Both the position numbers and the translations under genes were made by a program. Below are positions 1 to 7,607 of a stretch of DNA of 64,000 bases, piece after piece. Origin of the DNA: Desulfosudis oleivorans (GTDB lineage Bacteria; Desulfobacterota; Desulfobacteria; Desulfobacterales; SURF-7); contig DYJC01000011.1 of NCBI GenBank assembly GCA_020723305.1, positions 116,921 to 180,920 of the forward strand. Direction: 5' to 3'. The notes under the pieces are model-generated. The model was not told where the DNA came from and did not search any database. It worked only from the letters and a program-made list of their open reading frames with translations. How positions within the stretch are numbered: the first letter of the stretch is position 1; each line of letters opens with the position of its first letter.

Positions 1-1
1 T

Positions 2-1093
2 TCAGATATTTACTTTACTCTGCTTGATATACTGGATGTCAGTGTCCCAAATCGAAACAAGATGAATTACAACTGTGAATACAGAGGTAAATCTTTGCTT
101 GAGTATTTAAATGGCAATAAGGTAGAGCCTAGAATTGCAAGGACCGACACTCGATTGAGGCTTGCATTCGGCAGGGTAACTTCATTGAGGTCGGACACCT
201 TCAAATATGTTTATTACTGTGATGAGCATAAGGAAGGCCTCTATGATATGGTAAATGATCCCTCTGAAATGATAAATTTAATTGATTCAGACAAATTAAT
301 CCACAAAGAAGAAATTGAAAAATTCAGAAAAATGCTGAACGATATGGATCAATCCATCAATCATTATCATTTGGATCAATTAAAATTAAATCTTCAGAAA
401 GAAATTCGGAAACGATATACGAGTGATGCTGTCGGACAGGTAAAAAGGATTTTAATCCATACGTCAATTTTAACACCGGCATCTGTTTTACTTTATCTTA
501 TTGAGAGTCTGCAAAATCACTTCAAGAACGCCTCTATTGATTTTATAGGTGATCCTGAAAATAAAGTTAAATATCAGGATGGAATATTCGACAATATTTA
601 CACGATAGAGCAATCGGACGATCTGAAGACAATGGATAAGGGGGTACTCGAAAATAAATATGACATCACTATTTATTTCACTGAAAATAGCCGCTACCTG
701 TTTATTGATCCGAATGTTGTCAGTATGCTGAAAAAAGTGAATTCATCAAGAATATATATGATGGATTACAACTTCTCAATCTACTCCAACCTGTTCTCAA
801 AATGGATTACCCCATTCATACGGCTATATAAAAGAAATCGTCAGTTTTACAAAGGTGAACCTTTATTGTTTTTTAAAGAATTATATTCAACGATTAAGGC
901 GGGTATTAAACTACATTTTTTAAAACATAAGGAGCAAACCTTTGATACGGAACAGATAAAAATAATGCGAGATAAAAATGTTGCGGTTTTTGATGGTAAA
1001 AATCCGTGGATTTCCGACAGAAGTGAAGACAAGGAAAAGCGCGATGCCTTTAACCTTGATTATATAAATAAATTAGGAAAAGCCAAGGAATGA
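2..1093 (+). CDS. Sulfatase-family protein, C-terminal part, with an added Rossmann-like domain (5' end outside window)
   Basis: The reading frame is open from base 2, so the start lies upstream; an internal ATG at 62 is not a credible start because the codons before it continue the family pattern (IYFTLLDILDV). The first ~100 visible residues match the end of sulfatase/alkaline-phosphatase-superfamily hydrolases: GKSLLEYL, SLRSDTFKYVYY and GLYDMVNDPSEMINL correspond to the usual GxSL, RT.xYKYI and ELYDLxxDPxExxNL blocks. The catalytic Cys/Ser region is not in the window. The remaining ~220 residues are not sulfatase: they begin KRILIHTSILTPASV and look like one half of a Rossmann-type glycosyltransferase such as GT9, which is only a guess. 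The context suggests polymer sulfation or phosphate-group chemistry. Confidence 0.75.
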   Translation, partial: SDIYFTLLDILDVSVPNRNKMNYNCEYRGKSLLEYLNGNKVEPRIARTDTRLRLAFGRVTSLRSDTFKYVYYCDEHKEGLYDMVNDPSEMINLIDSDKLIHKEEIEKFRKMLNDMDQSINHYHLDQLKLNLQKEIRKRYTSDAVGQVKRILIHTSILTPASVLLYLIESLQNHFKNASIDFIGDPENKVKYQDGIFDNIYTIEQSDDLKTMDKGVLENKYDITIYFTENSRYLFIDPNVVSMLKKVNSSRIYMMDYNFSIYSNLFSKWITPFIRLYKRNRQFYKGEPLLFFKELYSTIKAGIKLHFLKHKEQTFDTEQIKIMRDKNVAVFDGKNPWISDRSEDKEKRDAFNLDYINKLGKAKE

Positions 1094-1203
1094 TTCTTAA
1101 ATCCAACGACATCGTTTTTCATTGTCGAATGGAATACTAAAATAACATTTCGCTACATGAAATCCCTTTTCAAAGAGCGATTACACCGTTGAAAGGAACT
1201 GTT

Positions 1204-2475
1204 TTGAAAATTACACTAATCAACCCCCCGCAATTGAATGTCCTTGATGATAGGCAATACGCTCCTATCGGTCTTTTGTACCTTGCCTCTGCACTTCGGC
1301 AAGATAATTTCGAAGTGAATATAATCGATTTGGCATCCAAGAAGGTCCATGAATGGAGTGATCTGATCAATGATGATGCTGATATCTATGGTATGATTTG
1401 TTTTACACCTGCTGTTGGCCATGTAAAAAAACTCGTATCCATTTGTAGAGAAAAAAATCCGGAATGTTTAACGGTGGTCGGCGGCCCTCATGCCAGTGCC
1501 GTACCGGAAGACACTCTCGCATTTACCAAATGTGATACAGTTGCAGTGGGAGAAGGAGAAGTTTCTTTTCCGAAATTTGTCAAAAGATATCAGCAGGAAG
1601 GAAAATATGAACGAATCTTGTATGGATCCAAAATTCAGGATTTAGATTCTCTAAAATATCCTTCAAGAGATTTGGTTGATAACACTACATATACCGCAAG
1701 ACTTTTTAATAAAAAAACGACCGGTATTATTTCGGCCAGAGGATGTCCATATAAATGTTCCTTTTGTGATAAAGGCGTATTTGGCCCAAACATGAGATTC
1801 CGGAGCGCGGATAATTTTTTAGGAGAATTAAAAGAAGTAAAAGAAAAGTATGGATATGAATCATTCTTTTTTTACGATGATATTTTTACAATCAATCACA
1901 AACGATTAAGAAAACTTTTAAAAGGAATTGAAGAGCTGGATATTCAATTCATAAGCGCGAATAGGGTCAATCTTATGACCAAAGAAATATTACGAGATCT
2001 TCACAAAGCAGGATGTGTAAAAGTTGCTTATGGAATTGAATCCGGTAGTCAAAAGGTTCTCGACATGGTGAATAAGAAAACAACTGTCCAGCAACAAATT
2101 GATAGTATTAAAGCCGCGAAGGATGAGGGGCTTTATGTGAAATGCTACTTCATATTCGGATTGCCTGGTGAAGATGAACAAACTGTAGAAGAAACTAAAA
2201 AACTAATCGAAATCGCACAACCGGATCAGGCAAACCTATATACGTTTCAACCATATCCGGGAAGTGACATATGGAATCGGCCTGATCATTATGGCGTTGA
2301 AATTGTGAATAAAGATTTTGAAAATTATTATATGGTGAGTACCGATGGTACCGGCGGGATTAATTATCGTTTGAAGAATATGTCCGATGAAAAATTCATA
2401 GAACTGAGAGATGATCTGGCGCGATTTATTCGGAGTAAAGATATTAACCGTCCTGAACCAACAAGCAATGTTTAG
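1204..2475 (+). CDS. B12-binding-domain radical SAM protein
   Basis: This is a 423-residue protein with an N-terminal cobalamin-binding-like Rossmann domain (residues 1-130: ITLINPPQ, PIGLLYLASAL, VVGGPHASAVPE) and a radical SAM core with the 4Fe-4S cysteines C181, C185 and C188 in ISARGCPYKCSFC. Such enzymes methylate or rearrange unactivated carbons; the substrate here is unknown, but a sugar or lipid of the surface polymer is plausible from context. I chose the TTG at 1204 because AAGGA lies 6 bases before it and the protein then starts MKITLINPP. A longer in-frame start, TTG at 1189, would add only five residues. It stands 110 bp after the sulfatase-like gene and 14 bp before the next gene, so it is probably in the same operon. 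Confidence 0.88.
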   Translation: MKITLINPPQLNVLDDRQYAPIGLLYLASALRQDNFEVNIIDLASKKVHEWSDLINDDADIYGMICFTPAVGHVKKLVSICREKNPECLTVVGGPHASAVPEDTLAFTKCDTVAVGEGEVSFPKFVKRYQQEGKYERILYGSKIQDLDSLKYPSRDLVDNTTYTARLFNKKTTGIISARGCPYKCSFCDKGVFGPNMRFRSADNFLGELKEVKEKYGYESFFFYDDIFTINHKRLRKLLKGIEELDIQFISANRVNLMTKEILRDLHKAGCVKVAYGIESGSQKVLDMVNKKTTVQQQIDSIKAAKDEGLYVKCYFIFGLPGEDEQTVEETKKLIEIAQPDQANLYTFQPYPGSDIWNRPDHYGVEIVNKDFENYYMVSTDGTGGINYRLKNMSDEKFIELRDDLARFIRSKDINRPEPTSNV

Positions 2476-2489
2476 TCTGAGAGTGCGGC

Positions 2490-3362
2490 ATGAAATTACT
2501 TCTTATCGGTGGTTCTTCATTTATCGGAAAAAATTTAATCGAAAATGTTCCAGCTGCTTGGGAAATTGAAGCGAGTTATTGTCATTCAAAAGACTTTTTA
2601 AAATTTGTTTCAAAATTTCCAAATGTAAAACCGTTTTATCTGGATTTAACAGAAGTGAACCAGATACCCGAATTCGGAGAAATTGATGTCGTTGTTTACC
2701 TCGCTGGAATTGGTCCCGGTCAAATCACAGGCAATACGGAAAATGATAACAATCTGATGTATCGTCTGCATTCCGAAGGTCCATCCCTTGTCGCAAAAAA
2801 GGTTCAATCATGCAGGCAGTTTATATATATGTCGAGCGGGGTTTTTTATCTGGAAAATGACAATTCCGTCTATCGCAAATCAAGGCTTTTGGGTGAGGCG
2901 AATATCCAGGCTAGTGCAATGGTAAACCATTTTTCCTATTTGATAATAAGAAATATGGAAATTTTTGGTCCTTATATGGCTAAACACAAAATTTACCGAC
3001 GTCTTTGCGAAGCATGCTGTTTAAAACTGGAGAAATTTGCGATAAACGGTGATGGGAATAATCTGGTCGATACAATGTATATTGATGACTATATTAAGAT
3101 CTTATTGAAAATAATAAATTCAGATATTACAGACGAGATCATTCCGGTTTGCAAATCTCAACCGGTAACTATTAAAGTATTGGCAAAGGTTGTCACTGAA
3201 GTTTTTTCAAATCCTGAATTTACTCTATTTTTTAATGGGAACCCAACTGAAAATACACGGTTTGTATTAGATAATACTAAAATGATTGATCTATTTGGAA
3301 TACAACCGGAAACATCTCTGAAAGAGGGACTTCAAAAATGGAAAGACAGGGGGTTACCCTAA
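2490..3362 (+). CDS. NAD-dependent epimerase/dehydratase-like protein (SDR), variant active site
   Basis: This 290-residue extended SDR protein opens with the dinucleotide-binding strand MKLLLIGGSSFIGKNL (GxxxxxG type). It has the Ser of the catalytic triad in IYMSSGVFY and a C-terminal substrate-binding half (MYIDDYIKILLKI). At the catalytic helix, where Y-x3-K is normal, it reads YRKSR: the Tyr is kept but the Lys is replaced by Arg. The family interconverts or dehydrates nucleotide sugars in the cytoplasm, but the K-to-R change makes normal catalysis uncertain. It lies between the radical SAM gene (14-bp gap) and the next gene (27-bp gap), in one apparent transcription unit. Confidence 0.8.
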   Translation: MKLLLIGGSSFIGKNLIENVPAAWEIEASYCHSKDFLKFVSKFPNVKPFYLDLTEVNQIPEFGEIDVVVYLAGIGPGQITGNTENDNNLMYRLHSEGPSLVAKKVQSCRQFIYMSSGVFYLENDNSVYRKSRLLGEANIQASAMVNHFSYLIIRNMEIFGPYMAKHKIYRRLCEACCLKLEKFAINGDGNNLVDTMYIDDYIKILLKIINSDITDEIIPVCKSQPVTIKVLAKVVTEVFSNPEFTLFFNGNPTENTRFVLDNTKMIDLFGIQPETSLKEGLQKWKDRGLP

Positions 3363-3389
3363 TTTGAAGCTGCTATTAGGAATTAAATT

Positions 3390-4691
3390 ATGGATATAAT
3401 GGAAGAATTGAGAAAAAATCGAAAAAATATCTTGAATTTATTTGAAAATAGATTGATTGGAGCAAATGGATTACCTGTTCTTTCAGTAGATGCTTTAACA
3501 GGGAGATTCGTCGATGAGACGTCTCTAATCTCTGAGTTGGGAGATTATTTACCTTTTCTATCATATTTTGGTAAAAATAAATTTGCTGACTCTCAATTAC
3601 AATTAGTAGAAGACCATTTTAACACAGAAAAATTTATTTGGACAAAACATCCAAAGCTTCCTGTTCATTCCTGGGCTTTTGAATATACGGATTTATTACT
3701 TGGTTTAATTATCTGTTATGAAATATACAAAAATGATCGTTATTTAGTTACAGCGGAAAAAATAACCGATTTTGTTCTTGAAACTTTTTATAATCAAGGC
3801 TTTATAACTACTCATCATTTTGAAATTTTTAAATATTCTCCACCAATCACATCATCTTTGTGCCTTATGTTTGTAGAGTTGTTTGTTGATATCTATATGT
3901 ATACGAAAAAGGGAAAATACTTATCCTTAGCAGAAAAAATAATGAATAATATGATCAATACGGAAGGCTTCTCAAAGTACGGTTTATTTCCCAGTTATTA
4001 TCTATTACATAAACCCATGAGAATGGTAACAGGAATGTTTAATATACTAAAAAGATATGATGCAACGAAGTATAATGTGACAGCAAGCCAAAGCCTATTG
4101 GCTCTTTACGTAGCGACAAAAAAAGATGAATACCGCAATGCATATATGAAGTGGTTTAATGGTGTTAATCAATACCTGAAATATGAGGAAGGTGGTTATG
4201 CTAAAAGAGTAGTAATGAACAACCATAAAACAAAATTCGGTTTAGATCTGAAAAATTTTCATTTTATTGAAACATTTGCAGATATGTATTATTTTTCGAA
4301 GGAAGAATCCTTATTGCATGCTGCCGAAGAATTAGCAAATTTCTGGCTAAAAAAACAAGGTGCTACAGGCTTAATACCATTTAACCCCCTAAATAATAAA
4401 TCAAGATTGGACCCAAATGTCGATTTCAGCATTGGGCTATGTAAGCTGTATGAACTGACAAAAAAGGAATTTTATAGAGAAAAAACCGACCAGATAATTA
4501 AAGGTATTTTAACATATCATATCGCCCCATATGGAATGGTTGAATCCGTTGACATAAAAACCGGTGAGTTACTTGATCCAATAATTTCAATAAAATTTTT
4601 GAGCTTGTTTTTAAAAATAGATATTCTTTATGAAAACAATTTTCAAAGTTATAATAACCGATTATTGTATTCTATTTTAAGAGATAGATAA
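3390..4691 (+). CDS. Uncharacterised alpha/alpha-toroid-like protein
   Basis: I do not recognise a named family. The 433 residues are soluble, without a signal peptide or membrane segment, and contain repeated helical-hairpin patterns (for example CYEIYKNDRYLVTAEKIT and VDIYMYTKKGKYLSLAEKI, with further matches near residues 235, 300 and 355). That spacing is typical of six-hairpin (alpha/alpha) toroid proteins such as glycoside hydrolases, polysaccharide lyases or glucuronyl C5-epimerases, so a sugar-acting enzyme is possible. The ATG at 3390 has AGGA 8 bases upstream. The gene is very AT-rich: bases 4561-4620 contain only 16 G/C. This suggests acquisition separate from the more GC-rich genes downstream. 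Confidence 0.7.
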   Translation: MDIMEELRKNRKNILNLFENRLIGANGLPVLSVDALTGRFVDETSLISELGDYLPFLSYFGKNKFADSQLQLVEDHFNTEKFIWTKHPKLPVHSWAFEYTDLLLGLIICYEIYKNDRYLVTAEKITDFVLETFYNQGFITTHHFEIFKYSPPITSSLCLMFVELFVDIYMYTKKGKYLSLAEKIMNNMINTEGFSKYGLFPSYYLLHKPMRMVTGMFNILKRYDATKYNVTASQSLLALYVATKKDEYRNAYMKWFNGVNQYLKYEEGGYAKRVVMNNHKTKFGLDLKNFHFIETFADMYYFSKEESLLHAAEELANFWLKKQGATGLIPFNPLNNKSRLDPNVDFSIGLCKLYELTKKEFYREKTDQIIKGILTYHIAPYGMVESVDIKTGELLDPIISIKFLSLFLKIDILYENNFQSYNNRLLYSILRDR

Positions 4692-4718
4692 CATATAGAT
4701 TTTTTACGGGATTTGTTT

Positions 4719-5948
4719 ATGGATGTTTTGGATGCAATTAAAAATAGAAGAAGTATTAGAAATTTTTCAGATAGAGAAATTGAAAAGGATTGCATTGAAC
4801 AAATAATTGAATCCGCTCAATGGGCGCCTAGTGCCTGTAACAAGCAAGCATGGAAATTTATTGCTATTACAGATAATAAAATAAAAGAGTCTTTGGTACA
4901 AAATGCAGGATCTCTCAATCTTGTAAAATCAGCTCCCTTAACCGTTGCGGTGGTTTATCATAAAAAAATAAATGAATATCACGATGCAAACATCCAAAGT
5001 GCATCTGCAGCTATACAAAATATGTTGCTGTACGCGCACAGCATAGGCTTGGGTTCTCTTTGGGTCTGTTCATATGGTGATGAAAAGAAGATTTCTGAAA
5101 TATTAAAAATTCACAAGGATTACCGCATGATTGCATTTGTATGTATCGGCTATCCTAATGTTAAAAGAAAAATAACACCAAAACGGAAGAAAATTGATCA
5201 TATTGTTTCATATAATCAATTTAATTTTGGAGATGTTTATCCATCGTCATACAATTTAAATAACTGGAGTTTTAAACAGGCTGTAACCTATTGGTCTGAT
5301 ACGATTTATGCTTCCAGCCCAACACCTGATGTTTACATGAAAGGTATTGTCGGTAAAGAAGTTTTGCAGCAGGTGGATACAGTAGTTCCCATACTTTCTG
5401 AGAATGATAAGGTTTTAGAAGTTTTTCCCTATGCGGGAAGTTTTGGTTTAAATATTTTAAAAAAAAAGAAACTGGATTATTCGATTTTAGAAACCGATGA
5501 TAAGATATTAAAATTTTTTAATGAAAGGAAAGAAGCGCTAAATATCAAGCAGGATATCAAAATAAAATTAGTAACAGATGATTTAAAAATTCCGATGGAA
5601 GACAGTTTTTATGATAAAGTTCTGCTATTTGAAAGATTAAATTTTTTTCCGGAGCATGAAAAAATTATTAATGAGATTTTCAGGGTGATGAAACCAAATG
5701 GGACCCTTATTTTATCTTTTAAAAATAAATTTAGTTTCACTTATATTAGTCACCTTTTGTCGGGTAAGGGGGAATTATCCCCATACGAACTGCTTTCGAT
5801 ACGCTATATAAAAAAATTACTGAAAAGATTTAAAATAACAAAAATGGATGGGTATAGCTTAACACCAATAACTATTGCCAAAAAGACTTTCTTTAAAACA
5901 TTTGGCAGAGTCATTATGATTTATTGCGTTAAAAAGCAAAACGAATGA
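4719..5948 (+). CDS. Nitroreductase-methyltransferase fusion protein
   Basis: This is a two-domain protein of 409 residues from the ATG at 4719 (preceded by an ACGGGA-like ribosome site; a TTG two codons earlier is less likely). Residues 1-165 match the FMN-dependent nitroreductase family: RRSIRNFSD, then WAPSACNKQAWKF, then IQNMLLYAHSIGLGSLWV. Residues ~205-405 look like a class I SAM-dependent methyltransferase: a degenerate motif I in KVLEVFPYAGSFGL, an acidic position in ILETDD, and INEIFRVMKPNGTLILSF. The combination suggests coupled redox and methyl transfer on one substrate, possibly a sugar. The stop codon TGA (5946-5948) overlaps the first two bases of a MITE-like element. I know of no standard family with this pairing. 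Confidence 0.85.
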   Translation: MDVLDAIKNRRSIRNFSDREIEKDCIEQIIESAQWAPSACNKQAWKFIAITDNKIKESLVQNAGSLNLVKSAPLTVAVVYHKKINEYHDANIQSASAAIQNMLLYAHSIGLGSLWVCSYGDEKKISEILKIHKDYRMIAFVCIGYPNVKRKITPKRKKIDHIVSYNQFNFGDVYPSSYNLNNWSFKQAVTYWSDTIYASSPTPDVYMKGIVGKEVLQQVDTVVPILSENDKVLEVFPYAGSFGLNILKKKKLDYSILETDDKILKFFNERKEALNIKQDIKIKLVTDDLKIPMEDSFYDKVLLFERLNFFPEHEKIINEIFRVMKPNGTLILSFKNKFSFTYISHLLSGKGELSPYELLSIRYIKKLLKRFKITKMDGYSLTPITIAKKTFFKTFGRVIMIYCVKKQNE

Positions 5949-6068
5949 GCCATTTTCAAAAGTCTCTTGTTGTAGTTCCGGCGAAAACAAAAATCCAGTA
6001 TTTTCGGCTCTTTTCTGAGCACTGACTTTCGCCGGTGTGACGCTTTATAATAGTTTTGAAATTGGCTC
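5947..6068. repeat. MITE-like element, family A, copy 1 (122 bp)
   Basis: Imperfect terminal inverted repeats are seen: left GAGCCATTTTCAAAAG, right TTTTGAAATTGGCTC. Inside are TTGTTGTAGTTCCGGCGAAA and ACTTTCGCCGGTGTGACG, shared with copy 2 at 40698-40840. It starts inside the stop codon of the preceding gene. The flanking tetranucleotides GAAT and AAAT could be an imperfect target duplication. No coding capacity; it probably moves with a transposase encoded elsewhere. The rest of the gap up to 6193 shows no gene. Confidence 0.8.
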
Positions 6069-6193
6069 AAATAATATTTCTATCGACATCGAATCTTCAA
6101 GAGATCCAGCGCTCAAGCCTCATATGAACATGTGAGGATAGTGTGTTGAGATAGATCTTTATTCCCCTACTCACATGAAAGTGAAGTTATAAA

Positions 6194-7585
6194 TTGAATC
6201 AATCTACTCAATTTTTTAATAAAGGACATTCAAAAGCATTGATTCCCTTTGTTATCGCATTAATTATGGGAATTCTTTTTATCATTTATAAAACTCCCCC
6301 GATTCGTAGAGATTCTTTATCCTACCATCAAATGGGAGAACAGATCGCTGCAGAAGGTTTAATAAACGTATATGATAAATCAATAGGTGGTGTTGCACCT
6401 GTATATCCTGTGTTCCTTGGAATTTGTTTTAAAGCATTTAATGGTAGTAACAATGCAGTTCGTCTCATACAAGTTTTGCTATCTGCCGCGGTTTCTTTAT
6501 TAGTGTATGTTCTCGCAAGAAGATATTATGGCGAAAAAATCGGATTAATTGCCGGACTTCTATATAGTTTTTGTCCGACTTTTGCTCACTATCCAGGTTT
6601 TTTTCTAAGAGAGACGTTGATTGTTTTTCTTTTTTTCATAAGCTATTGGATGGTATTAAATGCACTTACAAATAACAGTGTCAGTCTTTCTATTGTGGCT
6701 GTTTTTTCCCTTATAATGATTTTGTTATCGAAGCCTGTTTTCTTATTTTACGGTGCTTTTATTTCTTTAGCGCTCTATATTTATTTAAAAAAAAATATCG
6801 GTTTGTGGAATCGAAGATCGATAATTATTTTGCTGATTGTAACACTGCTGCCCATCATATTTTCTTTCGGATGGATTCAGAGAAGTAAAAAAATGAATCC
6901 TACCGTTATTTCCAGCGGCCAAACCGGAATGGTCCTTTTATTCAATGGGTCTGAATTAGCATTGACTGGAAAGGAAAGAGTTGCACGGCTGGTTGGTTTG
7001 GTATCACGTAATCTTGCTGAGAGATTATTCCCTGAGATAGACTATAAGACACTATGGCCTTATCCTGCCGTGGCAAAAAAATTGCTCGAAGACACAGAAA
7101 AAAATTATGCGTATTTACCGGATAAGCAAGGTCGTTTGTTACAAATGGTATATAAATTATATAAAGAGAATCCTTTTGGATATATAGTTAACAGGTTATC
7201 CACTTTGATGAGATTGAATGCTTTTCAGTATCCATCAAGACTAAATGAAACAGATCGGTGGAAGGATTTCTATAACCGTACAGACAATAAGTCTTTGGTA
7301 GTTGTACTTATGGATATAATATTAAAAACAATCAGCAACCCTTTTATTTGGGCTGTGGGTGGCTATATAATAATGATTAAAGAAAGGATGCCCATAGTAC
7401 CCGTATTATTACCACCACTTTATATTAATCTCATTTATTGTTTTCTGGACGGAATTCCCAGATATGGTTTGCCAGCCCTTCCTTTTTATTTAATATCCGG
7501 AGCGGTTTTTTTCCATTACGGCTTTGTAAAACTTTTCCCAAAATTTTATCCGTTCAAAAAAGCCATATCGAATACTTCATTATAA
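6194..7585 (+). CDS. GT-C type membrane glycosyltransferase (ArnT/PMT-like), paralogue 1
   Basis: A 463-residue polytopic inner-membrane protein with about ten hydrophobic segments. An acidic first loop (TPPIRRDSLSYHQMG) follows the first membrane helix, as in GT39/GT83-type enzymes that use a polyprenyl-phosphate sugar donor on the periplasmic side. Also visible: YSFCPTFAHYPGFFLRETL and, near the C-terminus, LNETDRWKDFYNR. A second gene at 13941-15317 is clearly paralogous along its whole length. It has a TTG start (6194) with a weak AGTGAAG site upstream; no better in-frame start precedes the first membrane helix. It opens a run of closely spaced genes and follows a MITE-like element by 125 bp. 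Confidence 0.78.
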   Translation: MNQSTQFFNKGHSKALIPFVIALIMGILFIIYKTPPIRRDSLSYHQMGEQIAAEGLINVYDKSIGGVAPVYPVFLGICFKAFNGSNNAVRLIQVLLSAAVSLLVYVLARRYYGEKIGLIAGLLYSFCPTFAHYPGFFLRETLIVFLFFISYWMVLNALTNNSVSLSIVAVFSLIMILLSKPVFLFYGAFISLALYIYLKKNIGLWNRRSIIILLIVTLLPIIFSFGWIQRSKKMNPTVISSGQTGMVLLFNGSELALTGKERVARLVGLVSRNLAERLFPEIDYKTLWPYPAVAKKLLEDTEKNYAYLPDKQGRLLQMVYKLYKENPFGYIVNRLSTLMRLNAFQYPSRLNETDRWKDFYNRTDNKSLVVVLMDIILKTISNPFIWAVGGYIIMIKERMPIVPVLLPPLYINLIYCFLDGIPRYGLPALPFYLISGAVFFHYGFVKLFPKFYPFKKAISNTSL

Positions 7586-7607
7586 AATACTTGAATAACG
7601 GAAGAAA

